A stretch of DNA of 64,000 nucleotides from Rummeliibacillus sp. POC4 (GCF_003576525.1 NZ_QWUA01000004.1:149651-213650), one strand, 5' to 3'; positions 30,583 through 39,669 are shown, counted from the stretch's first letter. Made by a program: numbers and translations. The notes: generated by a model not told the origin, from the letters alone.

Positions 30583-31851
30583 ATGTTTAACACTATAGAA
30601 GTAGCTAAAGACGTTCATATTCATACAAGAGTAACTGATCAATTTAAAACAGTGAATTTTTCACTGAAATTTAGAAGACCTTTAGAGGTAGAGGAGGCAG
30701 CGGAAAGAACTGTTTTAACAAATGTATTGCAACACAGTAATGCCAAATTCCCATCTACTGCTAGTATGCGTATGTATTTAGATGATTTATATGGAACAGT
30801 TTTGTATTTAGATACAAGTAAAAAAGGAAACGAACATGTTGTCATTTTAAATGTTGAAACGGTAAATGACCAATACCTAAAACAAGGTGATGTACTAGGT
30901 AAAGTATTAGATTTAATGCATACAGTACTATTTGAGCCGAATTTAGAAGGTGGAACTTTTAAAGAGAATATCGTTTCTCGTGAGAAAGAAATGGTCAAGG
31001 AACGTATTCAATCTATATTTGATGATAAATCACGCTATGCACAAAATCGCTTAACAAAAATTTTAGCGCCAAATCACCCAGCATCTATTTCTGCTAATGG
31101 TACAATTCCAGCTATTGAAGCGATTACACCTCAATCACTTACTGATACATATCACCGTATGCTTACAGAAGATGCGATTGATATTTACGTAGTGGGAGAT
31201 ATAGATGAAGATAAAATGGTAGAGGATCTAAAAAAAGTACTACCATTTGGAAAGCGAGAAACAACATTTAAACTAAAAGATTTACCAAAAATTGAACCAA
31301 CTGATGATTATGTGAAAGAAAAGCAAGATATGCGACAAGGAAAACTGCATATTGGCTATTCAATACCGGTATTTTTCAAAGATGCAGATTTTCCAAAAAT
31401 GCAAATCTTTAATGGTATTTTTGGAGGATATCCACATTCTAAATTGTTTATGAATGTTCGTGAAAAAGAAAGTATGGCGTATTATTGTTCAAGTTCATAT
31501 TCTGCACAATATGGTTTAGTTTATGTAACGTCTGGAATTGATGCTATAAATGAGCAGAAAGTGATTCAATTGATTGATGACCAATTAGCCTCTATGCAAA
31601 ATGGCGAAATAACAGATTTGGAACTGACACAAACAAAAGCAATGCTTCAAAACCAATTAAAAGAAGCATTAGATTCTGCACGTGGTCAAATTGAAATATA
31701 TGACCAATATAAAGATTTGGATGAAGATTTCAATGTAGAAGATTGGCAAAAGAAATGGCAGGCTGTAACGAAAGAAGACGTTGTGGCTATGGCTAAACAA
31801 ATGCACAAAGAAACCGTCTATTTCTTGAGTGGAATGGAGGACGAAAAATAA
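30583..31851 (+). CDS. ymfF: M16-family peptidase-like protein YmfF (zinc motif missing)
   Basis: M16 fold protein, 422 residues. At the place of the HxxEH motif it reads TVLTNVLQHSNAKFP, with no glutamate or paired histidines, so it is probably catalytically silent. PHSKLFMNVREKESMAYYCSSSYSAQYG is the conserved C-terminal half segment. It shares one base with the start of ymfH, whose product has an intact motif, so the two probably form an active/inactive pair like mitochondrial processing peptidase. GGAGGGG precedes the ATG. Confidence 0.9.
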   Translation: MFNTIEVAKDVHIHTRVTDQFKTVNFSLKFRRPLEVEEAAERTVLTNVLQHSNAKFPSTASMRMYLDDLYGTVLYLDTSKKGNEHVVILNVETVNDQYLKQGDVLGKVLDLMHTVLFEPNLEGGTFKENIVSREKEMVKERIQSIFDDKSRYAQNRLTKILAPNHPASISANGTIPAIEAITPQSLTDTYHRMLTEDAIDIYVVGDIDEDKMVEDLKKVLPFGKRETTFKLKDLPKIEPTDDYVKEKQDMRQGKLHIGYSIPVFFKDADFPKMQIFNGIFGGYPHSKLFMNVREKESMAYYCSSSYSAQYGLVYVTSGIDAINEQKVIQLIDDQLASMQNGEITDLELTQTKAMLQNQLKEALDSARGQIEIYDQYKDLDEDFNVEDWQKKWQAVTKEDVVAMAKQMHKETVYFLSGMEDEK

Positions 31852-33182
31852 TGGAAACAATTCGCTTTGATCAACTAGATGAAACATTATATTATGAAAA
31901 GCTTGAAAATGGGTTAGACGTCTACATTTTGCCGAAAAAAGGATTCTCAAAAACATTTGTCACATTTACAACTAAGTATGGATCTGTAGACCGTTCTTTT
32001 GTTCCGCTTGGTGAACAACAAGCAATTACAGTTCCAGATGGCATAGCACACTTTTTAGAACATAAAATGTTTGAAAAAGAGGATGGAGATGTATTCCAAA
32101 AGTTTAGTGAGTATGGTGCATCAGCAAATGCCTTTACTTCATTTACAAGAACTGCTTATCTATTTTCTTCAACGAATCATATTTATGAAAGTACTGAGAC
32201 ATTATTAAATTTTGTACAGGAACCTTATTTTACAGAAAAAACCGTCAACAAAGAAAAAGGGATTATTGGTCAAGAAATTACGATGTATGACGATCAACCT
32301 GATTGGCGTTTATATTTTGGCACTATCGAAAATATGTTTAAAGAACATCCTGTAAAAATTGATATTGCAGGAACTGTCGAATCGATAGATAAAATTACGG
32401 CAGAACATTTATATACTTGCTATCATACTTTCTATCATCCTTCAAACATGTTGCTATTTGCAATTGGCTCATTAGAACCTGAAAAAATGATGCAAGTTAT
32501 TCGTGAAAACCAAGATAAGAAAGAATTTGCAAAGCCTACTCCGATTAAGCGGATTGAAGTAGATGAACCATCTGAAGTTGCTATACCTGAACGTACATTG
32601 AATATGGATGTTTCGAAAGCAAAAGTTTCTGTAGGACTTAAAGCAAAGGAAACAAATCTATCAGGACGAGAAATGTTAAAACATGAGCTTGCAATTAGTT
32701 TGACATTGGATATCTTATTTGGAAGATCCTCAGATTTTTATACAAAAGTGTATGAAGAAGGTTTAATCGATGAATCTTACTCTTACGATTTTTCTTTAGA
32801 ACATGGATTTGGCTTTGCAATGATAGGTTCAGATACACATCAACCTGACAAATTGATACAAGCTATAAAAGAGCAATTGAAGAAAACAGAAGAGAAATGG
32901 CCATTTGGTGAAGAGGAATTGGAACGTGTAAAACGCCGTAGAATAGGCTTTAATTTAAGAGCTCTTAACTCCATTGAATATATAGCAAATCAATTTACAC
33001 GTTATAAATTCAATGATATGAACCTGTTTGACTCTGTTTCGGCAATTGAAGAACTAACTTTAGCTGACGTCCAACAAGCTTTTAAATCTCTGCAAGGAGA
33101 ATCTCAACAAACAGTCTTTAAAATTTTACCACTAGCCAATAATACTAAAAACAATTCAAAGGCAGAAGGTAAAAAAGCATAA
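31851..33182 (+). CDS. ymfH: M16-family zinc peptidase YmfH
   Basis: Zinc peptidase, 443 residues. HFLEH at residues 67-71 supplies the metal ligands and general base; the downstream EKGIIGQEITMYDDQPDWR gives the third ligand. GASANAFTSFTRTAYLF is the following beta strand. Translationally coupled to ymfF upstream and ymfI downstream (one-base overlaps on both sides). Substrate unknown. Confidence 0.92.
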   Translation: METIRFDQLDETLYYEKLENGLDVYILPKKGFSKTFVTFTTKYGSVDRSFVPLGEQQAITVPDGIAHFLEHKMFEKEDGDVFQKFSEYGASANAFTSFTRTAYLFSSTNHIYESTETLLNFVQEPYFTEKTVNKEKGIIGQEITMYDDQPDWRLYFGTIENMFKEHPVKIDIAGTVESIDKITAEHLYTCYHTFYHPSNMLLFAIGSLEPEKMMQVIRENQDKKEFAKPTPIKRIEVDEPSEVAIPERTLNMDVSKAKVSVGLKAKETNLSGREMLKHELAISLTLDILFGRSSDFYTKVYEEGLIDESYSYDFSLEHGFGFAMIGSDTHQPDKLIQAIKEQLKKTEEKWPFGEEELERVKRRRIGFNLRALNSIEYIANQFTRYKFNDMNLFDSVSAIEELTLADVQQAFKSLQGESQQTVFKILPLANNTKNNSKAEGKKA

Positions 33183-33910
33183 TGAAAAAATTTGCATTAG
33201 TATTAGGCGCTTCCGGAGCAATCGGAAGTGCCATTTGTCGTGAACTAGCGGAAAATGGTTGGTCACTCTATTTGCAGTACAATCACCATAGTGAAGTTGT
33301 GCAAAGTCTACTTGAAGAAATGATGCAGTCTTATCCGGAACAAGAATTCATGATTATTCAGGCAGATTTAACATCCGAATCAGCAGCAACTACGATTGTA
33401 CAGTCTGTGTTTTCATTAGAAGCAATTGTCATAGCTAGTGGTCAAGCGCTTTATAAACTAGTGGAAGATACAACTGTTAAAGAAATGACTGAACTTTGGA
33501 AAGTACATGTTCAGACACCTATACAAATTATTGGTATGTTGTCAGCAAAATTAAGACAACATCAAGTAAGTTATATTACAATGATTGGTTCTATATGGGG
33601 TGAAGCAGGTGGAGCGGGAGAAACACTATATTCTACCGTTAAAGGAGCCATTCACTCTTTTGTGAAAGCTTATGCAAAAGAGGTATCTTTTAATGGAATC
33701 CGTGTAAATGCAATTGCTCCGGGATTAATCGATACAAAAATGAATGGACATTTAAATGACGAAGAAATGCGTGAACTTTTGGCTGAAATTCCATTAGAAC
33801 GTGCTGGATCTCCTGAAGAAGTAGCACACCTAGTAGCCTTTTTACAATCTGGAAAGGCTGATTATATAACAGGACAAATCTTGAGAATTAACGGCGGCTG
33901 GTACATATAA
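33182..33910 (+). CDS. ymfI: Short-chain dehydrogenase/reductase YmfI
   Basis: FabG-like SDR, 242 residues. Cofactor motif GASGAIGSAIC at residues about 8-18; catalytic Ser/Tyr/Lys in MIGSIWGEAGGAGETLYSTVKGA (YSTVK matches YxxxK); IRVNAIAPGLIDTKM and GQILRINGGWYI are typical. Substrate unknown. Starts inside the ymfH stop. Confidence 0.9.
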   Translation: MKKFALVLGASGAIGSAICRELAENGWSLYLQYNHHSEVVQSLLEEMMQSYPEQEFMIIQADLTSESAATTIVQSVFSLEAIVIASGQALYKLVEDTTVKEMTELWKVHVQTPIQIIGMLSAKLRQHQVSYITMIGSIWGEAGGAGETLYSTVKGAIHSFVKAYAKEVSFNGIRVNAIAPGLIDTKMNGHLNDEEMRELLAEIPLERAGSPEEVAHLVAFLQSGKADYITGQILRINGGWYI

Positions 33911-33932
33911 CAACTGATTTTACACATACTTA

Positions 33933-34193
33933 TTGTGTAAAGGAGGGGTTAATTGGCAACAATGGACATCGTTTTTAGGGCAAAATGTGGCTCAAGCTGA
34001 ACAATCTGGTATGACAAATCAAGTAATTCAAAAAGCAGCGGTACAAATTGGTGAATACTTAGCCAACAATGTTGATCCGAAAAATGAACAAGAACGTGTA
34101 CTTTCTGATTTATGGGGCGTTGCTTCTGAAAATGAGAAAGAAGCATTGGCGAATTGTGTCGTTAAATTAGTTCAAAATAAAAATTTGCAGTAA
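33933..34193 (+). CDS. ymfJ: DUF3243 protein YmfJ, start codon unclear
   Basis: Small conserved protein of unknown function, about 80-86 residues. NWQQWTSFLGQN, EYLANNVDPKNEQERVLSDLWGVASENEKEALANCVVKLV matches the family over its length. The start is a problem. A strong AGGAGGGG (33941-33948) is followed at good spacing by TTG at 33953, but that codon is in another frame, which stops after 16 codons. The only canonical start that keeps the family N-terminus is TTG at 33933, with the ribosome site inside its first codons. A non-standard start or a sequence error is possible. Confidence 0.75.
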   Translation: MCKGGVNWQQWTSFLGQNVAQAEQSGMTNQVIQKAAVQIGEYLANNVDPKNEQERVLSDLWGVASENEKEALANCVVKLVQNKNLQ

Positions 34194-34241
34194 AAACTTA
34201 TTTAATATAAGAGTTAAAAAAAATTGTCTTTATAAAAGTCT

Positions 34242-34293
34242 CGGGAATGATTAAAAGTGTTTTTTAAACTTTTAATGCATCCCGTTTCTTTTT
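34242..34293 (+). terminator. Terminator after ymfJ
   Basis: GGGA and ATTAAAAGT pair with ACTTTTAAT and TCCC, with a small internal loop between, followed by GTTTCTTTTT. Confidence 0.8.
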
Positions 34294-34374
34294 CCCTTTT
34301 CATCTATAGAAAAATCAGCTATTATGGAACATATATATGTTTTATGCGTTTTATAATAGAAGGGATCGTTGTAT

Positions 34375-35175
34375 GTGAGAGAATGGTATTTTGAATATGA
34401 AATACAAATCAATCGCCCCGGATTATTAGGTGATATCGCATCATTATTAGGTATGCTTAGGGTTAATATAGTTACGATAAATGGTGTCGACCAAGTTCGA
34501 AGAGGTATGCTTCTACGAGCTGAAAAAGAGGAACAAATTGAACGATTTAGAAGTATTGTTTCGACAATGGAAATGATTAAAGTCACCAAATTTCGACAAC
34601 CTACTACAAGAGATCGTTTAGCTATTCGACACGGCAGATATATTCAACGAGAAGCAGATGAAAAAAAGACATTTCGCTTTGTGCGAGATGAACTAGGGAT
34701 TCTTGTCGATTTTATGGCTGAAATTTATAAAAAAGAAGGTCGTAAGTTAATAGGAATTCGTGGAATGCCTCGAGTTGGAAAAACGGAATCAATTGTTGCT
34801 GCAAGTGTTTGTGCAAATAAGCGCTGGTTATTTTTATCATCAACTATGATTAAACAAACAGTGCGCAATAGACTACTTGGAGATGAATTTAATAGTAATA
34901 ACGTATTTATATTAGATGGTGTTGTTACTAGACGTTCATCGGACGAGCGACATCAACAATTAGTTCGTGAAATTATGCAATTGCCAGCGATTATCGTGAT
35001 TGAGCACCCTGATATGTTTGTGCAGCATTCCGAATATACAATAGATGACTTTGATTATATTATCGAATTAAGACATCATCCAGATGAAGAAATTACATAC
35101 GAAGTATTAGAGCGAAATAATAGCTTTTTACAAGATTCGGATGGTTTCGGTGGTTTTGGAGGATTTAATTTTTAA
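34375..35175 (+). CDS. ymfK: DUF3388 protein YmfK with ACT-like and P-loop regions
   Basis: Conserved protein of unknown function, 266 residues from GTG 34375 (268 from TTG 34369; AGAAGGGA upstream fits GTG better by spacing). The N-terminus (EYEIQINRPGLLGDIASLLGMLRVNIVTINGVD) looks like an ACT small-molecule domain. A P-loop, GMPRVGKTES, lies near residue 130, followed by RWLFLSSTMIKQTVRNRLLGDE and a possible Walker B (IIVIEHPD). The C-terminus is Gly/Phe-rich (GFGGFGGFNF). Confidence 0.85.
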   Translation: MREWYFEYEIQINRPGLLGDIASLLGMLRVNIVTINGVDQVRRGMLLRAEKEEQIERFRSIVSTMEMIKVTKFRQPTTRDRLAIRHGRYIQREADEKKTFRFVRDELGILVDFMAEIYKKEGRKLIGIRGMPRVGKTESIVAASVCANKRWLFLSSTMIKQTVRNRLLGDEFNSNNVFILDGVVTRRSSDERHQQLVREIMQLPAIIVIEHPDMFVQHSEYTIDDFDYIIELRHHPDEEITYEVLERNNSFLQDSDGFGGFGGFNF

Positions 35176-35192
35176 CAGGTAGGTGTTTACAA

Positions 35193-36113
35193 TTGACAGA
35201 ATTAGGAGCTCGTTTAAAGGAAGCGAGAGTGTCAAAAGGCTATAGTCTGGATGATTTACAAGAAATTACCAAAATTCAAAAGCGCTATTTATCAGCTATT
35301 GAAGAAGGTAATTATAGTATTATGCCAGGAACATTTTATGTTCGTGCATTTATTAAGCAATATGCGGAAGCAGTAGGACTAGATAGTAATGAATTATTAG
35401 AAACGTTTAAATCGGAAATTCCGGCCAATAATACAGTGCAAAATGTAACTGCAACAACTAACATTCAACAGCCACAACAACGTAGAACTTTAGCAAAAAA
35501 GACAGCTAAGAAAAGTTCTGATTGGATGCCAAAAATCATTGTTGCCTTATTTATCATCATTATTATTGCTGCAATTTGGTTTTTAAAACAACATAATTCA
35601 AGCAGTGAAGTTGTGGATGAGCCTAAACAAGAAGATGTTAAGGTAGAATCAACAAACGTCAAGACAAATAGTAATAAGGATAAAGAAGCTACTAAAACGG
35701 AAACTAGCGCAAAAGAAAAAACAACCGATAAAACTGATTCACCAGAAGAAAAAACTAAACAAAAAATTTCGAAAGGTGTTTTAGAAAATGATAGTGTAAC
35801 AACTACTTATACTCTTACAGGCGCGAAAGACTTTAAGGTGAAAGTAAAAGTTATGGGTAGTACATGGGTTGGTATTCAAGATGAAACAGGTAAAGAGATC
35901 TCAAGTGAATCTGACTCATTTAAGGCTGATCAAATGTATAGTGATGGTGACGAGATTGACGTAGATGCAACAGGTAAGAAAAGCGTTCGTGTTAGACTTG
36001 GAGCTTCAGCTAATGGTACAGTATATGTAAATGATGAAAAGATAAAATTTGCAGCAACTCCTGCAGAACGTTATACTCAAAATATCGTTATTAAATTTGA
36101 GGAAGAAAAGTAG
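35193..36113 (+). CDS. rodZ: Cell-shape protein RodZ (YmfM)
   Basis: Bitopic membrane protein linked to MreB and sidewall growth. 306 residues: N-terminal helix-turn-helix (LGARLKEARVSKGYSLDDLQEITKIQKRYLSAIEEG), one membrane segment near 113-132, a charged Lys/Thr/Glu linker, and an extracellular DUF4115 beta domain (VKVKVMGSTWVGIQDETGKEI; KSVRVRLGASANGTVYVNDEKI). The start is TTG at 35193 after AGGTAGGTG. A small terminator-like hairpin overlaps its stop and separates it from pgsA. Confidence 0.92.
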   Translation: MTELGARLKEARVSKGYSLDDLQEITKIQKRYLSAIEEGNYSIMPGTFYVRAFIKQYAEAVGLDSNELLETFKSEIPANNTVQNVTATTNIQQPQQRRTLAKKTAKKSSDWMPKIIVALFIIIIIAAIWFLKQHNSSSEVVDEPKQEDVKVESTNVKTNSNKDKEATKTETSAKEKTTDKTDSPEEKTKQKISKGVLENDSVTTTYTLTGAKDFKVKVKVMGSTWVGIQDETGKEISSESDSFKADQMYSDGDEIDVDATGKKSVRVRLGASANGTVYVNDEKIKFAATPAERYTQNIVIKFEEEK

Positions 36114-36138
36114 TCATCTGAACAGGATGACTTTTTCC
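36112..36138 (+). terminator. Small hairpin with T-run between rodZ and pgsA
   Basis: AGTCATC pairs with GATGACT, then TTTTTCC. The rodZ stop TAG lies at the foot of the left arm. Only seven pairs, so termination is probably partial and pgsA may be read through. Confidence 0.5.
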
Positions 36139-36160
36139 TTTGTTAAGAAAGGTGAAACAA

Positions 36161-36739
36161 ATGAATATTCCTAATAGAATCACAGTCTCTCGAATTTGTT
36201 TAATACCTATTTTCGTATTGATGATGGTGTTAGACTTTGGCTGGGGTAATATGTCTATATTAGGTGCTACATTACCAGTTGAACATTTTGTAGGTGCTTT
36301 GATATTTATCATCGCTTCTGTAACAGACTGGATTGATGGACATTATGCACGAAAGTACAATTTAGTTACAAACCTAGGGAAGTTTTTAGATCCATTAGCA
36401 GATAAATTGCTAGTTTCATCTGCTTTCATTTTATTAGTAGAAATGGGCGCTTCACCAGCATGGGTCATTATCATTATTATTAGCCGTGAATTTGCTGTAA
36501 CAGGCTTACGTTTAATTTGTGCGGAACAAGGTGAAGTTGTAGCCGCTAACCAACTCGGCAAAATTAAGACATGGACACAAATCATTGCAATTGCATCCTT
36601 ATTAATGGATAACATTATCTTTGCAATGTGGGGTATTCCATTCGGAACAATTATGCTATATGTAGCATTATTCTTTACAGTTTGGTCAGGTGTTGATTAC
36701 TTCTGGTTAAACCGCAAAATTTTATTAGAATCAAAATAA
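36161..36739 (+). CDS. pgsA: CDP-diacylglycerol-glycerol-3-phosphate phosphatidyltransferase
   Basis: Integral membrane enzyme that makes phosphatidylglycerol phosphate. 192 residues from the ATG at 36161 after AAGGTGAAA. The CDP-alcohol phosphotransferase motif D-G-x2-A-R-x8-G-x3-D-x3-D is complete (DGHYAR, then GKFLDPLAD). IPNRITVSRICLIPIFV is the usual amphipathic start; about five membrane segments follow. Confidence 0.95.
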   Translation: MNIPNRITVSRICLIPIFVLMMVLDFGWGNMSILGATLPVEHFVGALIFIIASVTDWIDGHYARKYNLVTNLGKFLDPLADKLLVSSAFILLVEMGASPAWVIIIIISREFAVTGLRLICAEQGEVVAANQLGKIKTWTQIIAIASLLMDNIIFAMWGIPFGTIMLYVALFFTVWSGVDYFWLNRKILLESK

Positions 36740-36747
36740 AGTAATAT

Positions 36748-36837
36748 TGGCTCATTTTGCATGACGAAAGATAATATTTTCGTTTCGCAACCACTTTTGT
36801 GGCGTTTGATTTATTCAAACGAATGAGCCATTTTTTT
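36748..36837 (+). promoter_or_regulatory. Structured RNA element: gapless four-way junction ending in a T-run
   Basis: Basal stem TGGCTCATT (36748-36756) with AATGAGCCA (36822-36830) encloses three hairpins. P2: TTGC 36757-36760 with GCAA 36787-36790, a 2x2 internal loop, then GACGAAAG with TTTTCGTT. P3: CCAC 36791-36794 with GTGG 36799-36802. P4: CGTTTGA 36803-36809 with TCAAACG 36815-36821. Every helix begins on the base after the previous one, so the junction has no unpaired base. Seven T follow the basal stem. It lies between pgsA and cinA. It at least acts as a terminator; a regulatory role for cinA-recA is inference. Confidence 0.6.
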
Positions 36838-36860
36838 CTACACAAAAGGGGGAATAATTG

Positions 36861-38117
36861 ATGAATGCGGAAATTGTTGCTGTAGGATCAGAATTGTTGT
36901 TGGGGCAAATTGTCAATACAAACGCGCGCTTTATTTCGAGTCAATTATCAGAATTGGGTATTAATGTTTATTATCATACGGTTGTGGGGGATAATGCAGC
37001 ACGTTTAAAAGAAGTGATTCAAATTGCGGAATCCCGTTCAGACCTACTTATCTTTTCTGGTGGCTTAGGACCTACTAAGGATGATTTAACGAAAGAAACA
37101 ATTGCAAAACACTTGAATGTAGATCTCGTAGAAGACGAAGAGGCGATGAAATCTATTGAAGATTTCTTTGCAAAACAAAATCGAATTATGACTGATAATA
37201 ACCGCAAACAAGCTTTAGTTTTAAAGGGAAGCCAAGTATTGACTAACAAGAACGGAATGGCTCCGGGTATGATTTATGACGTTCATAACAAAATATATAT
37301 GTTGTTACCAGGACCACCAAAAGAGATTGAGCCAATGTTTCAATTCGAAGCAAAACCAAAGCTTGCAGAGCGCCTACATGAAGATAACAAAATAGTATCA
37401 CATGTACTGCGTTTTTATGGCATTGGTGAAGCAGAATTGGAAGTGCGTATACAAGATTTGTTAGATGAACAATCAAATCCAACAATTGCGCCTCTTGCAT
37501 CTGATGGTGAAGTAACATTGCGTATTACTGCAAAGACTGAAAATGAAGAACAAGCTTGGTTATTGATCAAAAAAACTAAAAATGAAATCATAGAGCGAGT
37601 TGGAGATTATCTGTACGGGGAAGATGATGATTCTTTATCAAGCAAAGCAGCAGAAATGCTCATTGCGAATAATTTAACAATTTCAGCAGCAGAAAGTTTA
37701 ACAGCTGGATTATTCCAATCAGAGCTTGCTGCAAATCCGGGAATTAGCCAATCATTATTAGGTGGGATGGTAACCTATACAGAACAGGTTAAACAAGAGC
37801 AATTAGGAATGCCAAAAGAAATTTTAGAAAACTATGGTGTTGTAAGTGCTGAATGTGCTGGAGAAATGGCACGACTTGTTAAAGGAAAATTTAGCACGGA
37901 TATCGGTGTAGGTTTAACAGGTGCTGCAGGACCTGAAGCTCATGGCGATCAACCTGCAGGAACAGTGTGGATTGGTATTGCGATTGACCAAGACCCACCT
38001 CTTACTTACAAATTACAATTGACGGGTATGCGTAATACAAATCGCCTACGTGCTGTTAAATTTGCATTCCATTATTTAATCCATCTGTTAGCAGAAAAAG
38101 GATATGTCAAAAAATAA
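36861..38117 (+). CDS. cinA: CinA family protein (NMN amidase domain, competence/damage-inducible)
   Basis: 418 residues. The N-terminal MoCF-like domain shows AEIVAVGSELLLGQIVNTNARFIS, SGGLGPTKDDLTKE and LLPGPPKEIEPMF. The C-terminal PncC-type domain (from about residue 258) shows SAAESLTAGLFQSELA and GLTGAAGPEAHGDQPAGTVWIG. The start is ATG 36861 after AAAGGGGG; TTG at 36858 is adjacent and less likely. Next to recA, as in most Firmicutes. Confidence 0.93.
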   Translation: MNAEIVAVGSELLLGQIVNTNARFISSQLSELGINVYYHTVVGDNAARLKEVIQIAESRSDLLIFSGGLGPTKDDLTKETIAKHLNVDLVEDEEAMKSIEDFFAKQNRIMTDNNRKQALVLKGSQVLTNKNGMAPGMIYDVHNKIYMLLPGPPKEIEPMFQFEAKPKLAERLHEDNKIVSHVLRFYGIGEAELEVRIQDLLDEQSNPTIAPLASDGEVTLRITAKTENEEQAWLLIKKTKNEIIERVGDYLYGEDDDSLSSKAAEMLIANNLTISAAESLTAGLFQSELAANPGISQSLLGGMVTYTEQVKQEQLGMPKEILENYGVVSAECAGEMARLVKGKFSTDIGVGLTGAAGPEAHGDQPAGTVWIGIAIDQDPPLTYKLQLTGMRNTNRLRAVKFAFHYLIHLLAEKGYVKK

Positions 38118-38197
38118 ATTCGATATTAAAAAGACTATTAAAATATGTATTTCGTGAATTTTTAAGTAATCATTTTTAAATAGTAATTTAATTTTGA

Positions 38198-38211
38198 CGA
38201 ATAAACGTTCG
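38198..38211 (+). promoter_or_regulatory. Candidate LexA (SOS) box upstream of recA
   Basis: CGAATAAACGTTCG matches the Gram-positive SOS box CGAACnnnnGTTCG with one difference (T for C in the left half). It lies eight bases upstream of the -35 of the recA promoter. Confidence 0.6.
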
Positions 38212-38219
38212 CTTTTTTC

Positions 38220-38248
38220 TTGTGTTTTTCTCAAAAAAGAAGTATAGT
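38220..38248 (+). promoter_or_regulatory. Sigma-A promoter of recA
   Basis: TTGTGT, 17 bases, TATAGT, about 45 bases before the recA start. Confidence 0.6.
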
Positions 38249-38292
38249 AGAAACAGAAATATAAGACAACTCATTTTAAAGGAGGAACTAGA

Positions 38293-39348
38293 TTGGACGA
38301 ACGTAAAGCGGCATTGGATATGGCCCTTAAGCAAATTGAAAAGCAATTTGGTAAAGGGTCTGTTATGAAATTAGGAGAACAGGCAGACCGTAGAGTTTCT
38401 ACATCTTCAAGTGGTTCTTTAGCGCTTGATACAGCACTTGGAGTTGGTGGTTACCCTCGTGGTCGTGTCATTGAAATATATGGACCTGAAAGTTCAGGTA
38501 AAACTACTGTAGCATTACATGCAATTGCAGAAGTACAAGCAAATGGAGGACAAGCAGCATTCATAGATGCTGAACATGCCCTTGATCCTGTTTATGCTTC
38601 TAAACTTGGCGTCAATATTGATGAATTATTATTATCTCAACCAGATACTGGTGAACAAGCTTTAGAAATTGCAGAAGCATTAGTACGAAGTGGTGCGATT
38701 GATATTATTATTATCGACTCAGTTGCTGCACTCGTTCCAAAGGCAGAAATAGAAGGCGAAATGGGTGATTCCCATATGGGTCTTCAAGCACGCTTAATGT
38801 CACAAGCTTTACGAAAACTATCAGGGATTATTAATAAGTCAAATACGATTGCAATCTTTATCAACCAAGTCCGTGAGAAAATTGGTGTTATGTTTGGTAA
38901 CCCTGAAACTACTCCTGGTGGACGTGCACTAAAATTCTATGCATCTGTACGTTTAGAAGTTCGTCGTGCAGAAACCATTAAACAAGGTAACGAAATGGTT
39001 GGTAACCGTACAAAGATTAAAGTTGTGAAAAACAAAGTAGCACCGCCATTTAAAACTGCAGAAGTGGATATCATGTATGGTGAAGGGATTTCAAAAGAAG
39101 GCGAAATTCTTGATATCGGTGTAGAAAAGGATATTGTACAAAAAAGCGGATCTTGGTATGGCTATGATGATGAACGCCTAGGTCAAGGACGTGAAAATGC
39201 AAAACAATTCTTAAAAGAAAATCCTGAAATTAGAGAAGAAATAGCTCAGAAAATCCGTGTTGCATCAGGTATTGCTGAAAATGGAGAGATTACAGACGCT
39301 AACTTAGAAGATTCTGAAGTTGATCCAACATTATTTGATGAAGAATAG
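38293..39348 (+). CDS. recA: Recombinase RecA
   Basis: Strand-exchange ATPase and SOS co-protease. 351 residues. [13 protein letters not shown] at the N-terminus, Walker [10 protein letters not shown] at residues 64-72, [22 protein letters not shown] (Walker B and L1), [22 protein letters not shown] (L2), and an acidic C-terminus. The start is TTG at 38293, seven bases after GGAGG; no ATG is suitably placed. A LexA-like box upstream suggests SOS control. A palindromic terminator follows. Confidence 0.98.
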   Translation: MDERKAALDMALKQIEKQFGKGSVMKLGEQADRRVSTSSSGSLALDTALGVGGYPRGRVIEIYGPESSGKTTVALHAIAEVQANGGQAAFIDAEHALDPVYASKLGVNIDELLLSQPDTGEQALEIAEALVRSGAIDIIIIDSVAALVPKAEIEGEMGDSHMGLQARLMSQALRKLSGIINKSNTIAIFINQVREKIGVMFGNPETTPGGRALKFYASVRLEVRRAETIKQGNEMVGNRTKIKVVKNKVAPPFKTAEVDIMYGEGISKEGEILDIGVEKDIVQKSGSWYGYDDERLGQGRENAKQFLKENPEIREEIAQKIRVASGIAENGEITDANLEDSEVDPTLFDEE

Positions 39349-39356
39349 ATTTTTCT

Positions 39357-39394
39357 AAAGGTCCTTCAAATTTGAAGGACCTTTTTTAGAAAGA
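39357..39394 (+). terminator. Terminator after recA
   Basis: AAAGGTCCTTCAAATTTGAAGGACCTTT is an almost continuous palindrome with T-runs on both strands, so it could stop transcription either way. Confidence 0.85.
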
Positions 39395-39535
39395 AAATCT
39401 TTATGCACTCCTTTAAGTTTGATAATTTAAAATTTTCCGTTACATTTTTAATTGATTTAAATAACAACTTTATGCTACATAAAGATTCAAAAGTTGATAC
39501 AGATAGATTAGAATACATCCAAAAACTGTGAATCC

Positions 39536-39564
39536 TTGACAGGTCAATATATCAACTATACAAT
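39536..39564 (+). promoter_or_regulatory. Strong sigma-A promoter of rny
   Basis: Perfect TTGACA, 17 bases, TACAAT. The transcript would have a leader of about 100 bases. The remainder of the roughly 320 bases between recA and rny is AT-rich and I see no reading frame in it. Confidence 0.75.
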
Positions 39565-39669
39565 TAAATTGTATTATTTCTAAAATTGAAATGAAATTGG
39601 CACTATATTGAATGATCAATGTAAAGCCGACTGAAACAGAGTATGAAAACAGCAAGAGGAGGTATTTGT

